A stretch of 13,360 nt of DNA. Source: JBJXFK01 sp046155505. GTDB lineage: Bacteria; Planctomycetota; Phycisphaerae; UBA1845; Fen-1342. A program made the position numbers and the translations under genes. The notes beneath the pieces were generated by a model that saw nothing but the letters and a program-made list of their open reading frames with translations, did no database searches and was not told the origin of the DNA. Shown one piece after another: positions 1 to 6,887 of the stretch (its first letter is position 1; the number at the start of each line of letters is the position of its first letter). The stretch is taken from contig JBJXFK010000221.1 in the NCBI GenBank assembly GCA_046155505.1, positions 1 through 13,360 on the forward strand. The letters run 5' to 3'.

Positions 1-1670
1 TGTCGATCGCGGCGACCGTCTGGATGGCGATGCTCTGGCAACGCGCGATCGCCGCCGAGCGACTCGCGGCCGATCGGCTGGCGGCAGTCGAGACGGCTCG
101 CAGCGCCGAGAAACTCGCGCACGAGGCCACCGCTGCCGAAGCCGAGCGAGCCAAGCGCACCGTGGCGTTTCTCAATTCGACGCTGCGTTTCGTCGATCCG
201 TGGAAGCACCCCGGCCGCGACATCACGCCCATGCGCGAAATGCTCGACGCGGCCCTCGCGCGCCTCGACACCGCGTTCGCCGATCAGCCGATTGTGCAAG
301 CGTCACTCGCTAACACGCTTGGCTACGACTATTGGACGCTCGGTTTGTTCGATGCCGCAGAGCCGGTACTGCGGCGGGCGTACGAGCAATCACTGCAACA
401 CCTCGGCGAGGAGCACGAGCAGACACTCGCGGCGCAATTCGATCTCGGCAGTCTGCTCACCGAGCGCGGCAAGCACCCGGAAGCCGAAGCGCTGTTTCGA
501 CAGATGCTCGACGTGCAGTGCCGCATTCTCGGCCCGGACGATCGGCGAACGCTGAACACCATGAACAACCTCGGCTACGACATCGACTGGCAGGGTCGCG
601 TCGCCGAGGCCGCGGAGTATTATCGCGCGGCGTACGAGGGCTTGAAGCGCATCGTGGGACCGCATTCGGTTGACGCGTTACATAGCGCCAACAACCTGGC
701 GATCGCGATGCAAACGCTGGGGCAACCCGCCGAGGCCGAGCGACTTCTGGGCGAAGTGATTGCCGGTCGCTGGCTCGAGCTTGGTCCGCTTCATCCGGAA
801 TCGCTGCAGGCGCGAATGAATCTGGCCAAGATGATCGGCGACAACGGGCGCGTGGCCGAGTCGCTCGTGCTGCTCGAACAGGTGGTCGACGACATCGACG
901 CGACGCTCGAAGCCGGGCATCCGCTTGCGCTCTCGGCCAAGGGCAATCTGGCCGACACGCTCGGCTATCTTGGCCGCGGCGAGGATGCGCTGCGCATGAA
1001 TCAGGAGGTTTACGAATTACAGGTCGCGTTCGCCGGGCCGCACAGCCCATCGGCGCTATTGCGACTGAATCAGGTGATGTGCAGCATGATCGACCTGAAA
1101 CAGCTCGAGCCGGCGGCGGAAATCGGGCGGACGCTTCGCCAGGATTTGATCCGCGTGGTCGGCGCGGGCGACATGCGCACGCTGATCATGGCCGGAAATC
1201 TGGCGTTCGTGCTAAACGAGCTGAAACGCTCGGACGAGGCGGTCGCGATCTGGCTGGATGTAATTCGCGACGGGGCCGCAGCACTCGGCGAAAACGCGCA
1301 GCCGGTCATTTTGGCGCGAACCAACCTTGGCGGCTATCACGCCGACCGCGGCGAGTGGGCAGAGGCGGAGCGCAACTATCGAGCCGCGCTGGCGTCGATA
1401 GAGCAGTTGCAGCAGCTATCGCACTGGCGGGCGGCGGTCATGCTGGGCGGCCTGGGGCGCGTACTCACCGAAACGGGTCGATTCGACGAGGCGCAAACGA
1501 CGCTCGATCGCGCGTATGCGATTTTGCACGAGACGTTTGGCGACGATCACGAACGCACGCAGCGCGTCGTTACGCTGCTGATCGCGCTGCATGAGAAGAC
1601 CCGGAATCCGGCGAAAGCCGACGAGTTTCGCGCGAAACAACGACCGGCGTCGCTGCCCGTGCCCGTGTGA
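1..1670 (+). CDS. TPR-repeat membrane protein, probable C-terminal part of a Ser/Thr protein kinase (5' partial)
   Basis: The reading frame is open from base 3, before the first ATG at 24, so the gene starts outside the window. The first visible residues (SIAATVWMAMLW) look like the end of a transmembrane helix. They are followed by an Ala/Glu/Arg-rich helix (AAERLAADRLAAVETARSAE) and then about ten TPR units of roughly 42 residues. Several carry the kinesin-light-chain pattern, with LG followed by HP/HS and a NNLG/NLA/TNLG helix, as in TMNNLGYDIDWQGRVAEAAEYY. In planctomycetes this order (membrane helix, short linker with a GRDIT motif, KLC-type TPRs) is typical of the part following the kinase domain in Hanks-type kinases, where the TPRs probably bind partner proteins. 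No kinase motif lies inside the window, so the kinase assignment is inference; a plain TPR membrane protein is possible. The gene converges on the STAS gene with a 12-base gap. Confidence 0.8.
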   Translation, partial: SIAATVWMAMLWQRAIAAERLAADRLAAVETARSAEKLAHEATAAEAERAKRTVAFLNSTLRFVDPWKHPGRDITPMREMLDAALARLDTAFADQPIVQASLANTLGYDYWTLGLFDAAEPVLRRAYEQSLQHLGEEHEQTLAAQFDLGSLLTERGKHPEAEALFRQMLDVQCRILGPDDRRTLNTMNNLGYDIDWQGRVAEAAEYYRAAYEGLKRIVGPHSVDALHSANNLAIAMQTLGQPAEAERLLGEVIAGRWLELGPLHPESLQARMNLAKMIGDNGRVAESLVLLEQVVDDIDATLEAGHPLALSAKGNLADTLGYLGRGEDALRMNQEVYELQVAFAGPHSPSALLRLNQVMCSMIDLKQLEPAAEIGRTLRQDLIRVVGAGDMRTLIMAGNLAFVLNELKRSDEAVAIWLDVIRDGAAALGENAQPVILARTNLGGYHADRGEWAEAERNYRAALASIEQLQQLSHWRAAVMLGGLGRVLTETGRFDEAQTTLDRAYAILHETFGDDHERTQRVVTLLIALHEKTRNPAKADEFRAKQRPASLPVPV

Positions 1671-1682
1671 CGTCCTCGCGCT

Positions 1683-2030
1683 CTACAGTTTCGCCTTGGC
1701 GGTGTCGACGTTGTCGAAGATCGTGAACAGCTTGTCGAGATTGGTGAGTTGAAAGACGCGCATCAGGTCCGGGCGTATGCCGCACAGTGCCACTTTGCGT
1801 CCCGCCTTGTCGGCTTTGGACCGCAGGCCGATCAGCACGCGCAGCGCTTCGGACGAGAGAAAGCGAATGCCGTCGAAATTCACCACGACTTTCTTGGTCG
1901 TCGCCGTCTCGATGAGCTCGCTCAGTTCCTTGCCGATGCGCTGAATCGCCAGCGCGTCGAGCATCGACGGATCCTTGAAACGCATCGCCGTCACTTCGTC
2001 TTCGATCTCGACAATCAAGCTCTCGGGCAT
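1683..2030 (-). CDS. STAS-domain protein (anti-sigma-factor antagonist-like)
   Basis: This 115-residue protein is a single STAS domain, the usual length for SpoIIAA/RsbV-type anti-sigma-factor antagonists. Residues 47-71 (KKVVVNFDGIRFLSSEALRVLIGLR) show the diagnostic strand followed by a helix. The FLSS motif puts Ser59 where SpoIIAA has its phosphorylated serine, while the usual Gly after the serines is Glu61. Such proteins are switched by a cognate serine kinase of the anti-sigma type and a PP2C-like phosphatase; neither is visible here. It could equally serve as a docking or sensing STAS subunit. The ATG at 2030 has only a poor ribosome site (a GAG three bases upstream). It is monocistronic and convergent with the TPR/kinase gene; a functional link between the two is possible but unproven. 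Confidence 0.85.
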   Translation of the reverse strand: MPESLIVEIEDEVTAMRFKDPSMLDALAIQRIGKELSELIETATTKKVVVNFDGIRFLSSEALRVLIGLRSKADKAGRKVALCGIRPDLMRVFQLTNLDKLFTIFDNVDTAKAKL

Positions 2031-2121
2031 TTCTCAAGCTGCCTTGTATCGCGGGTTCTCGCATCTGGACATCGACAATGATATCGCCCTGCGGTTTGGG
2101 TGTGGCTACGGAATTTGGCAT

Positions 2122-2218
2122 CAATCCGAGCCCGGCGCGCAAGCTAGGATTTCTCCCACGCACCCGAGAAGACCTGGCTTGCGCGTCGGGCTCGGTTTGC
2201 GACGTCGAACCGAGCCCG
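2122..2218. repeat. Long near-perfect inverted repeat with a third competing arm
   Basis: The bases from 2122 to 2199 fold into one long hairpin. CCGAGCCCG (2126-2134) pairs with CGGGCTCGG (2187-2195). CGCGCAAGC (2136-2144) pairs with GCTTGCGCG. The stem continues through AGG/CCT and TTCTC/GAGAA to a 10-base loop, and outward through CAA/TTG. The only interruptions are a T/T and an A/A mismatch and a few G-T pairs, giving about 33 paired positions. A third copy, AACCGAGCCCG (2208-2218), pairs perfectly over 11 bases with CGGGCTCGGTT (2187-2197), so arms 1 and 3 compete for arm 2. It lies between two divergent genes, so it cannot be their terminator. It may be a dispersed intergenic palindrome (REP/MITE-like) or a structured leader RNA. 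The pairing is seen directly; the function is unknown. Confidence 0.85.
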
Positions 2219-2286
2219 TGTCAAAATCCGTGTCCACTCGCTCGCACGATTGAAGTTGCCCATCTGGCCGCACGCCCCGGCACCGC

Positions 2287-2318
2287 GTAATATTCTGTAA
2301 TACCCGCCGTCGCGGCGG
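2287..2318 (+). promoter_or_regulatory. Candidate operator/promoter dyad plus leader hairpin of the metal-uptake operon
   Basis: GTAATATTCTGTAATAC (2287-2303) is an imperfect palindrome in which five of the six outer base pairs match, and it is strikingly AT-rich for this sequence. TAATAT inside it would serve as a -10 element, although no -35 at normal spacing was found. Directly behind it, CCGCCG-TCG-CGGCGG (2304-2318) is a perfect 6-bp hairpin that ends 21 bases before the start of the RHH regulator gene. Position and symmetry suggest binding by the metal regulator encoded next, but that is inference. Confidence 0.45.
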
Positions 2319-2339
2319 ATATCAACAATGAGGAGCGTC

Positions 2340-2741
2340 ATGGCCACGCCGGACAAAGCACAGGAAAAAGGGCAGGAGATCATCACCTTCAAGGCTGATC
2401 CCTCATTGCTCGCGGCCCTCGGCGGAATTCGCAACCGATCCGAGTTCATCCGCAACGCCGTCCTCGCCGCACTCGAGAATGTCTGCCCGCTCTGTCGCGG
2501 GCGCGGCATTCTCACACCCAATCAAAAGCAGCATTGGTCGGCCTTCATCGCCGACCACGGTCTCGCCGAATGCGACGATTGCCATGAGTGGCATCTTGTC
2601 TGTGCCACGCGACCCGAGCCGGCGGTCCACGGCCGGCAACCGTTGCCCGCCGATCACGAGTGCGGCCCCGGATGCGATCACACGCACGCTGCGCGACCAC
2701 GAAAGTCAAAATTCCCGAGCGACAAAGGAGCACGGCGCTAA
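2340..2741 (+). CDS. Ribbon-helix-helix (CopG/NikR-like) regulator with Cys/His metal-binding C-terminus
   Basis: The ATG at 2340 is preferred over the in-frame ATG at 2328 because a GAGGAG ribosome site (2330-2335) precedes it by four bases. The 133-residue product has three parts. Residues 13-47 (EIITFKADPSLLAAL..., RNRSEFIRNAVLAALE) match a ribbon-helix-helix DNA-binding fold: a beta strand followed by a helix with the RSEFIR pattern. Residues 49-88 carry C49-x2-C52 and C78-x2-C81, as in a zinc ribbon, plus H82, H85 and C88. Residues 97-116 hold a further cluster (H97, H106, C108, C112, H114, H116). RHH metal sensors such as NikR use a different C-terminal (ACT-like) domain, so this architecture is distinct. 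The stop codon overlaps the start of the ZnuA-like gene by one base, so the two are probably translationally coupled. The likely role is a zinc-responsive, autoregulating repressor of the operon; this is inferred from domains and context. Confidence 0.8.
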   Translation: MATPDKAQEKGQEIITFKADPSLLAALGGIRNRSEFIRNAVLAALENVCPLCRGRGILTPNQKQHWSAFIADHGLAECDDCHEWHLVCATRPEPAVHGRQPLPADHECGPGCDHTHAARPRKSKFPSDKGARR

Positions 2742-3688
2742 TGTTGCGGCTCGTATCAATCATCATCGCGTTGACGTTTGTCACGGCCTGCTCGCCAACC
2801 GCGCCGCCGCCGGCCGCACCGCCCGCCGACACGAGCGCAAAAGCGACAGTATCGGCCGAGCGGCCCAGCGTGTTCGTCAGCCTGATTCCGCAAAAGTTTT
2901 TTGTCGATCGCGTCGCGGGCGGGTTGGTCGATGTGCATGTGCTCATCGGCGCCGGGCAGTCCGAGCACGTCTTCGAACCGACCTCGCGACAGATGACCGA
3001 CTTGGCTGAGTCAAAGCTCTACTTCGCGATTGGCTCGTCGCCCGAAAAAGCAATGCTCGCCAAAATGCTGCCGAACATGAAGCGCGTGCGGCTTGTGAAC
3101 ACGCGCGACGGCGTGAAGACGCGGGTCATGGGCCACAGCGAAACCTGTACCGCTCACGATCACGATCACGACCATGATCATGGCGGCGAGCCTGACCCGC
3201 ACATCTGGCTCGATCCGACGCTGGTGAAAACTCAGGCCGCCACGGTCGCCCGCGCGCTGAGCGAATTGCTGCCGCAGCACAAAGCCGCGTTCGACGCGAA
3301 TCTGGCCAAGTTCCACGCCGAACTCGACGCACTCGACGAGCACCTTGCCGCCGCGCTCGCGCCGCTGAGGGGCCAAACGCTGTTCGCCTATCACCCGTCG
3401 TTCGGCTATTTCGCCGACCGCTACGGCCTCAAACAGGTCGCGATCGAGGTCAGTGGCCGCGAACCCAGCCCCAAAGAGGCCGCGACGATCATCGAGCGGG
3501 CCAAGAAAGACAACGTGCGGTTGATCATTACCCAGCCGCAATTTCCGACGAGCGCCGCGGAGGTGATCGCCAAGGAAATCGGCGGTGCGGTGCTGTCGAT
3601 CGACCCGCTCGCGCCCGATTACATCGAGAATCTCGAACGCATGGCCGCCGCGGTTTCCAAGGCTTTTCAAGGGAGCGCCGGCGGTTGA
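2741..3688 (+). CDS. znuA: ZnuA-like zinc/manganese-binding lipoprotein of an ABC importer
   Basis: The ATG at 2741 shares its A with the preceding stop (TAATG) and has AAAGGAG at 2724-2730. The 315-residue product begins with a lipoprotein signal; the lipobox VTAC puts the lipidated cysteine at position 17, followed by a Pro/Ala-rich linker. The rest is a cluster A-I (ZnuA/TroA) solute-binding fold. The expected metal ligands are visible: H76 in SEHVFEP, H154 in DPHIWLDP, H218 in AYHPSFGYF and an acidic ligand at D288 in SIDPL. The loop before H154 is His/Asp-rich (residues 139-147, alternating H and D), a hallmark of zinc- rather than manganese-specific members. The gene overlaps the ATPase gene by four bases. 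It would capture Zn(II) outside the cytoplasmic membrane for the importer. Zn is more likely than Mn but is not proven by sequence. Confidence 0.92.
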   Translation: MLRLVSIIIALTFVTACSPTAPPPAAPPADTSAKATVSAERPSVFVSLIPQKFFVDRVAGGLVDVHVLIGAGQSEHVFEPTSRQMTDLAESKLYFAIGSSPEKAMLAKMLPNMKRVRLVNTRDGVKTRVMGHSETCTAHDHDHDHDHGGEPDPHIWLDPTLVKTQAATVARALSELLPQHKAAFDANLAKFHAELDALDEHLAAALAPLRGQTLFAYHPSFGYFADRYGLKQVAIEVSGREPSPKEAATIIERAKKDNVRLIITQPQFPTSAAEVIAKEIGGAVLSIDPLAPDYIENLERMAAAVSKAFQGSAGG

Positions 3689-4452
3689 GCCACGAACCTG
3701 TGATCGAACTGCAAGGCGTTACATTCGCGTATGACGCGACGCCCGTGTTGCGCGGCGCGTCGCTGCTGATTCCCGGCGGCGACTTTGCCTGCTTCGTCGG
3801 TCCCAACGGCGGCGGCAAGACCACTTTGCTCAAACTCGTGCTCGGCCTGATCGAGCCGCGCGAGGGAAGCGTGCGCGTGCTGGGCGTCGAGCCGAAAGCC
3901 GCCCGGCGACGCATCGGCTATATGCCGCAACATGCACACCTCGACCCGAGTTTCCCCGTGACCGCGATGGATGTCGTGCTCATGGGGCGGCTCGGTTGCG
4001 GCTTGCCGTTTGGCCGATATGGCAAGCGCGATCGCGAGATCGCCGCCAAGGCGCTCGCCGACGTGAATCTGTCGGACATGCACGCCCGTTCCTATGCCGC
4101 CATGTCCGGCGGACAGCGGCAGCGCGTGCTCATCGCGCGGGCACTTGCCAGCGAGCCGGACCTGCTGCTGCTCGACGAGCCGACCGCGAATCTCGATATC
4201 AATGTCGAGGAGCAGCTTTACGCGCTCTTGCGCGAGTTGAATCAGCGGCTGACGATCGTCATGGTGTCACACGATCTCGGCTTTGTATCGAAACATGTGA
4301 AAACGGCAGTCTGCGTGAACCGAACCGTTCATACGCATGCGGTGGGCGACTTGACCGGCGACGTGATTCAGAACCTCTACGGTCGCGAGATCAAACTCGT
4401 GCAACACGAAGCGCCGTCGATGGTGCAACTGACGCGCCGCGGCGGTACGTAA
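3685..4452 (+). CDS. znuC: ZnuC-like ATP-binding subunit of metal ABC transporter
   Basis: The start is a TTG at 3685 in a TTGA overlap with the stop of the ZnuA-like gene, with AAGGGAG at 3669-3675. The 255-residue ATPase is complete: Walker A GPNGGGKT (39-46), Q-loop glutamine Q82 in YMPQHAHLD, signature SGGQ (141-144), Walker B LLLLDE (160-165) with the D-loop ANLD behind it, and switch histidine H196 in VSHD. The sequence between Q-loop and signature (PVTAMDVVLMGRLG...FGRYGKRDREIAAKAL) is of the zinc/manganese/iron-chelate type. The C-terminal segment after H196 contains a His pair in TVHTHAV, common in this subfamily. The protein would power metal import with ZnuA and a membrane permease. 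No permease gene follows: the next gene is on the opposite strand 21 bases downstream. Confidence 0.92.
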   Translation: MSHEPVIELQGVTFAYDATPVLRGASLLIPGGDFACFVGPNGGGKTTLLKLVLGLIEPREGSVRVLGVEPKAARRRIGYMPQHAHLDPSFPVTAMDVVLMGRLGCGLPFGRYGKRDREIAAKALADVNLSDMHARSYAAMSGGQRQRVLIARALASEPDLLLLDEPTANLDINVEEQLYALLRELNQRLTIVMVSHDLGFVSKHVKTAVCVNRTVHTHAVGDLTGDVIQNLYGREIKLVQHEAPSMVQLTRRGGT

Positions 4453-4473
4453 CGTGCGCGGCGGTCTTCGCGA

Positions 4474-4959
4474 TCAACCCGCCTTCGCCGGCGTCTTACC
4501 CTCACCCGCTGCGGGCAGCGATGCACCGAACAGTCGCTTGCAGAGCCGCTGCGCCGTCTCCTCGGCGTGCGGCACCTTGGCCGATTTCGTCGCCAGCGCC
4601 ACCGCGCGGGCCAGATTCATCGGCGACAGCAGCATCGACGCCGGCTGCTCCAGTCCCGCGCGCGATGCGATGCGAATCAGTGTGCGTCGGTCTGTCTCGC
4701 TGATGCCCAGCACATCGACCGCGACCGTCAGGTAGTCGACCCGCTTGACTCGCCGCACGGTAGTCTTCTTGCGATTCATCAGCCGCGCGATCAGCACCGC
4801 AGCGCCGACGCACGCCAGAAACCCGAGCACCCACGCCCAGAAGTAAAGCTGTTCGCCTCCGCTCGGTCGCGAGAGAAAACCCTCGCGCAGTTTTTCCAGA
4901 TCCTCACGCGACGACTCGAACGCGAGCAGCGAGAAAATGTGCTGACCCAGCATCATCAT
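4474..4959 (-). CDS. Single-pass membrane protein of unknown function, partner of HEAT-repeat gene
   Basis: The 161-residue product starts with three consecutive ATG codons; the first, at 4959, overlaps the stop of the HEAT-repeat gene in an ATGA junction, indicating translational coupling. Residues 12-34 form a charged amphipathic stretch. Residues about 38-60 (LYFWAWVLGFLACVGAAVLI) form one clear transmembrane helix, followed by a basic cytoplasmic-type segment (NRKKTTVRRVKRV). Residues 72-155 form a helical domain with the pattern LGISETDRRTLIRIASRAGLEQPASMLLSP. That pattern faintly recalls the helical segment found before some PilZ-like domains, but no PilZ motif is present and the resemblance is from memory only. 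I do not recognise the family. It probably works at the membrane together with the HEAT protein. Confidence 0.75.
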   Translation of the reverse strand: MMMLGQHIFSLLAFESSREDLEKLREGFLSRPSGGEQLYFWAWVLGFLACVGAAVLIARLMNRKKTTVRRVKRVDYLTVAVDVLGISETDRRTLIRIASRAGLEQPASMLLSPMNLARAVALATKSAKVPHAEETAQRLCKRLFGASLPAAGEGKTPAKAG

Positions 4960-6647
4960 GCGCCCGCTCCCGCCGGCTCGGGTTCGTGCCGTGCGTTCGG
5001 ATAGACGCGCGAGATCAGATCACGCACGCGATGCACCGCGGCGTCGTCCTCGATGGTCTTTTCGGTGTGCACCATCTCTTCGAGCAAGTCGCGCAGTTGC
5101 CGACGGGCACCCTCGTCCCCGCCGTCCGCGCGCGCATCACCCGCATCGGCTTCGCGCGGCGTCGGTGCGGCCCCGCGCTGCACGCTCTTTAGCAGCGCAG
5201 CGGCCAGACGCGCAATGCCCTCGACCGAATCCTTGGCCAGCTCAGACAGTTCGTGGCGATAGCGCAGCGCGAGCGACGGCGTGCTGATGATTTGCAGCGC
5301 CATCGTGCGATCACGCGGATCGGGACAGTTCAGGTGCATCTTGATCCGCGCCGCCCACACGTCGGCGTTGCTGCGAAACGATTGAATCAAATCTCCGCGA
5401 CGGCTCGGATCGGTGCGGCGACACACCTGCCACAGCAGGATGAAATCGCGATCCGACTCGGTCGCAGGCGGCGTCTCCCAGCGCGCCTGCCGCGCATTCT
5501 GTTGCTGCGATGCGAACGACTCGGCCGAGCGCACCAGGCCGGCGTCGCGCCCCAGCGTACACCAGCGCGCGAACGCGGCGAGCGGCGACGCGCTATCGGC
5601 AATCTGCCGCACCATGTCACGCGCGTCGTTCGTCGACAGGTCGGCCAGTGCATAGACGGCGGCCCGATGAACGGGCAGCTCGTCCGCGCCCACCAGGTGA
5701 TTGAGCAGCGCCACGCGTTCGCCGTCCTGCATGCCGACGTGCCGTACCCAGCGCGGGATGGCTGCGCGCTGCTCGTCAGTCAGAAGCGAGTCCTTGCCGA
5801 TGTGATTGAACCACGCCCGACCGCGCACGGCCGACAGGTGTCGCGCGGTTTCGACATCATCGAGCAGATACGACACCCTCATCAGCTCGACCGTGTGCCC
5901 TTGCGTGTTCCAGCCCGACAACACTTCCGCCGCCTTTGCCCGCCACGCATCGCGCCGCAGCGCGGAAATGAGAAACGCGGCCAGTCGCGGCGAATTCCAT
6001 TCGTGCAGATGCTCATTCACCACGATGTTCGTGCGCGAGCGATGGTTGTCGATGTGCTGCCATATCTCGGCCGATGCATCGGTCGCGAACCAGAGCGCGA
6101 TCTCGGCCGTTTCGACGCGGTGGTGTACGTCCAGCGTGTGAAACGCGCGCATGGTCGTCTGCACCACTTCGCGGCGATCTTCGCGACGGCGCTCGCGCTC
6201 TTCGGCCGACTCGTTCGGGCCTGGCTCGCGTGCGATCACCATCTCGGCCAATTTGCGCAGCAGCTTGGCCGCTTCGGCGCGGATCTCGCTGGACGGATCA
6301 CGTAACGCATCGGGAATCAGATAACCCATTCGCGGCGTCAGCTCTTCCTCGATCGCGACGAAGGCGTTGCGACGAACCGTGACGCTCGGGTTGCCGGCGG
6401 CGGCGGCGATCGCGGCGCGGCGCTTCTCGCCGTCGGCGGCGAGGCGCAACCTCTGCGTCTCGCTCAGTCGCGGATATTGGCCGATTACCTCGGCCCAGCA
6501 CTCGTCGGTGCCGCGCTCCAGCAACGCCTCGATCATGTGACCGAACCACGGGTCTTCGGCATGCTCGAGCGCCGCCCCAATGACGCGCGAGCTGCCGGCG
6601 ACCTTGGCCATCGTGAACCACTTGTATAATTTGTGTACCTCGACCAT
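4956..6647 (-). CDS. HEAT-repeat protein of unknown function
   Basis: The frame stays open upstream to 7460, but that extension runs antisense over the TIM-barrel gene. The ATG at 6647 (MVEVHKLYKWF) is chosen because recognisable helical-repeat sequence begins just after it; a GGGAG lies 12 bases upstream, a rather long spacing. An ATG at 6611 (MAKVAGSS) is an alternative. The 563-residue product is nearly all helical. HEAT-like units are clearest around residues 80-140 (AAIAAAAGNPSVTVRRNAFVAIEEEL, IPDALRDPSSEIRAEAAKLLRKLAEM). A charged break follows (SAEERERRREDRRE), then more degenerate repeats, including one with VHRAAVYALADLSTNDARDMVRQIA, and an acidic/Arg-rich tail. There is no signal peptide or membrane helix and no catalytic motif, so a scaffold or binding protein is the best guess. 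It overlaps the membrane-protein gene by four bases and the two form a two-gene operon. Confidence 0.75.
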   Translation of the reverse strand: MVEVHKLYKWFTMAKVAGSSRVIGAALEHAEDPWFGHMIEALLERGTDECWAEVIGQYPRLSETQRLRLAADGEKRRAAIAAAAGNPSVTVRRNAFVAIEEELTPRMGYLIPDALRDPSSEIRAEAAKLLRKLAEMVIAREPGPNESAEERERRREDRREVVQTTMRAFHTLDVHHRVETAEIALWFATDASAEIWQHIDNHRSRTNIVVNEHLHEWNSPRLAAFLISALRRDAWRAKAAEVLSGWNTQGHTVELMRVSYLLDDVETARHLSAVRGRAWFNHIGKDSLLTDEQRAAIPRWVRHVGMQDGERVALLNHLVGADELPVHRAAVYALADLSTNDARDMVRQIADSASPLAAFARWCTLGRDAGLVRSAESFASQQQNARQARWETPPATESDRDFILLWQVCRRTDPSRRGDLIQSFRSNADVWAARIKMHLNCPDPRDRTMALQIISTPSLALRYRHELSELAKDSVEGIARLAAALLKSVQRGAAPTPREADAGDARADGGDEGARRQLRDLLEEMVHTEKTIEDDAAVHRVRDLISRVYPNARHEPEPAGAGA

Positions 6648-6887
6648 CGCGCGAGTCGACTCCCGAAAAGCGTGTACGCACCACTCCGCCGGTTCATCGG
6701 CCAAGCGATTCGGGGACGTGAGTAAGGTCTGCGCGTCGGTCGCGGCTGCGGTATGAACAGGGATCGAACAGGATATGCAGGATGGGCAGCATGGACGGCG
6801 CACCCGGCCTTCCGCATGTGCCACGCGAACCGCCGCGCGGTATGGTTTGCGCATGGAGTCGGGCATGTCACACTCGCGAGGAACACC
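6648..6887. other. Divergent spacer between HEAT and TIM-barrel genes
   Basis: This 240-base stretch separates two divergent genes and must hold both promoters, but no convincing -35/-10 pair was found. One stem-loop is visible: CGCGAACC (6824-6831) pairs over eight positions, one of them G-T, with GGTTTGCG (6844-6851), with the self-complementary CCGCGCGG in the loop. It ends 26 bases before the ribosome site of the TIM-barrel gene and may be part of its leader. If the HEAT gene uses an upstream non-ATG start, part of this spacer is coding. Confidence 0.35.

Noticed and set aside
3155..3181. Tandem CAC-GAT-type hexamer repeat
   Set aside because: It is the coding sequence of the His/Asp-rich loop expected in zinc-binding ZnuA proteins, not an independent repeat element.
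6624..6629. TATAAT match on the plus strand
   Set aside because: It lies inside the coding start of the minus-strand HEAT gene, 260 bases from the next plus-strand gene, with no -35 partner.
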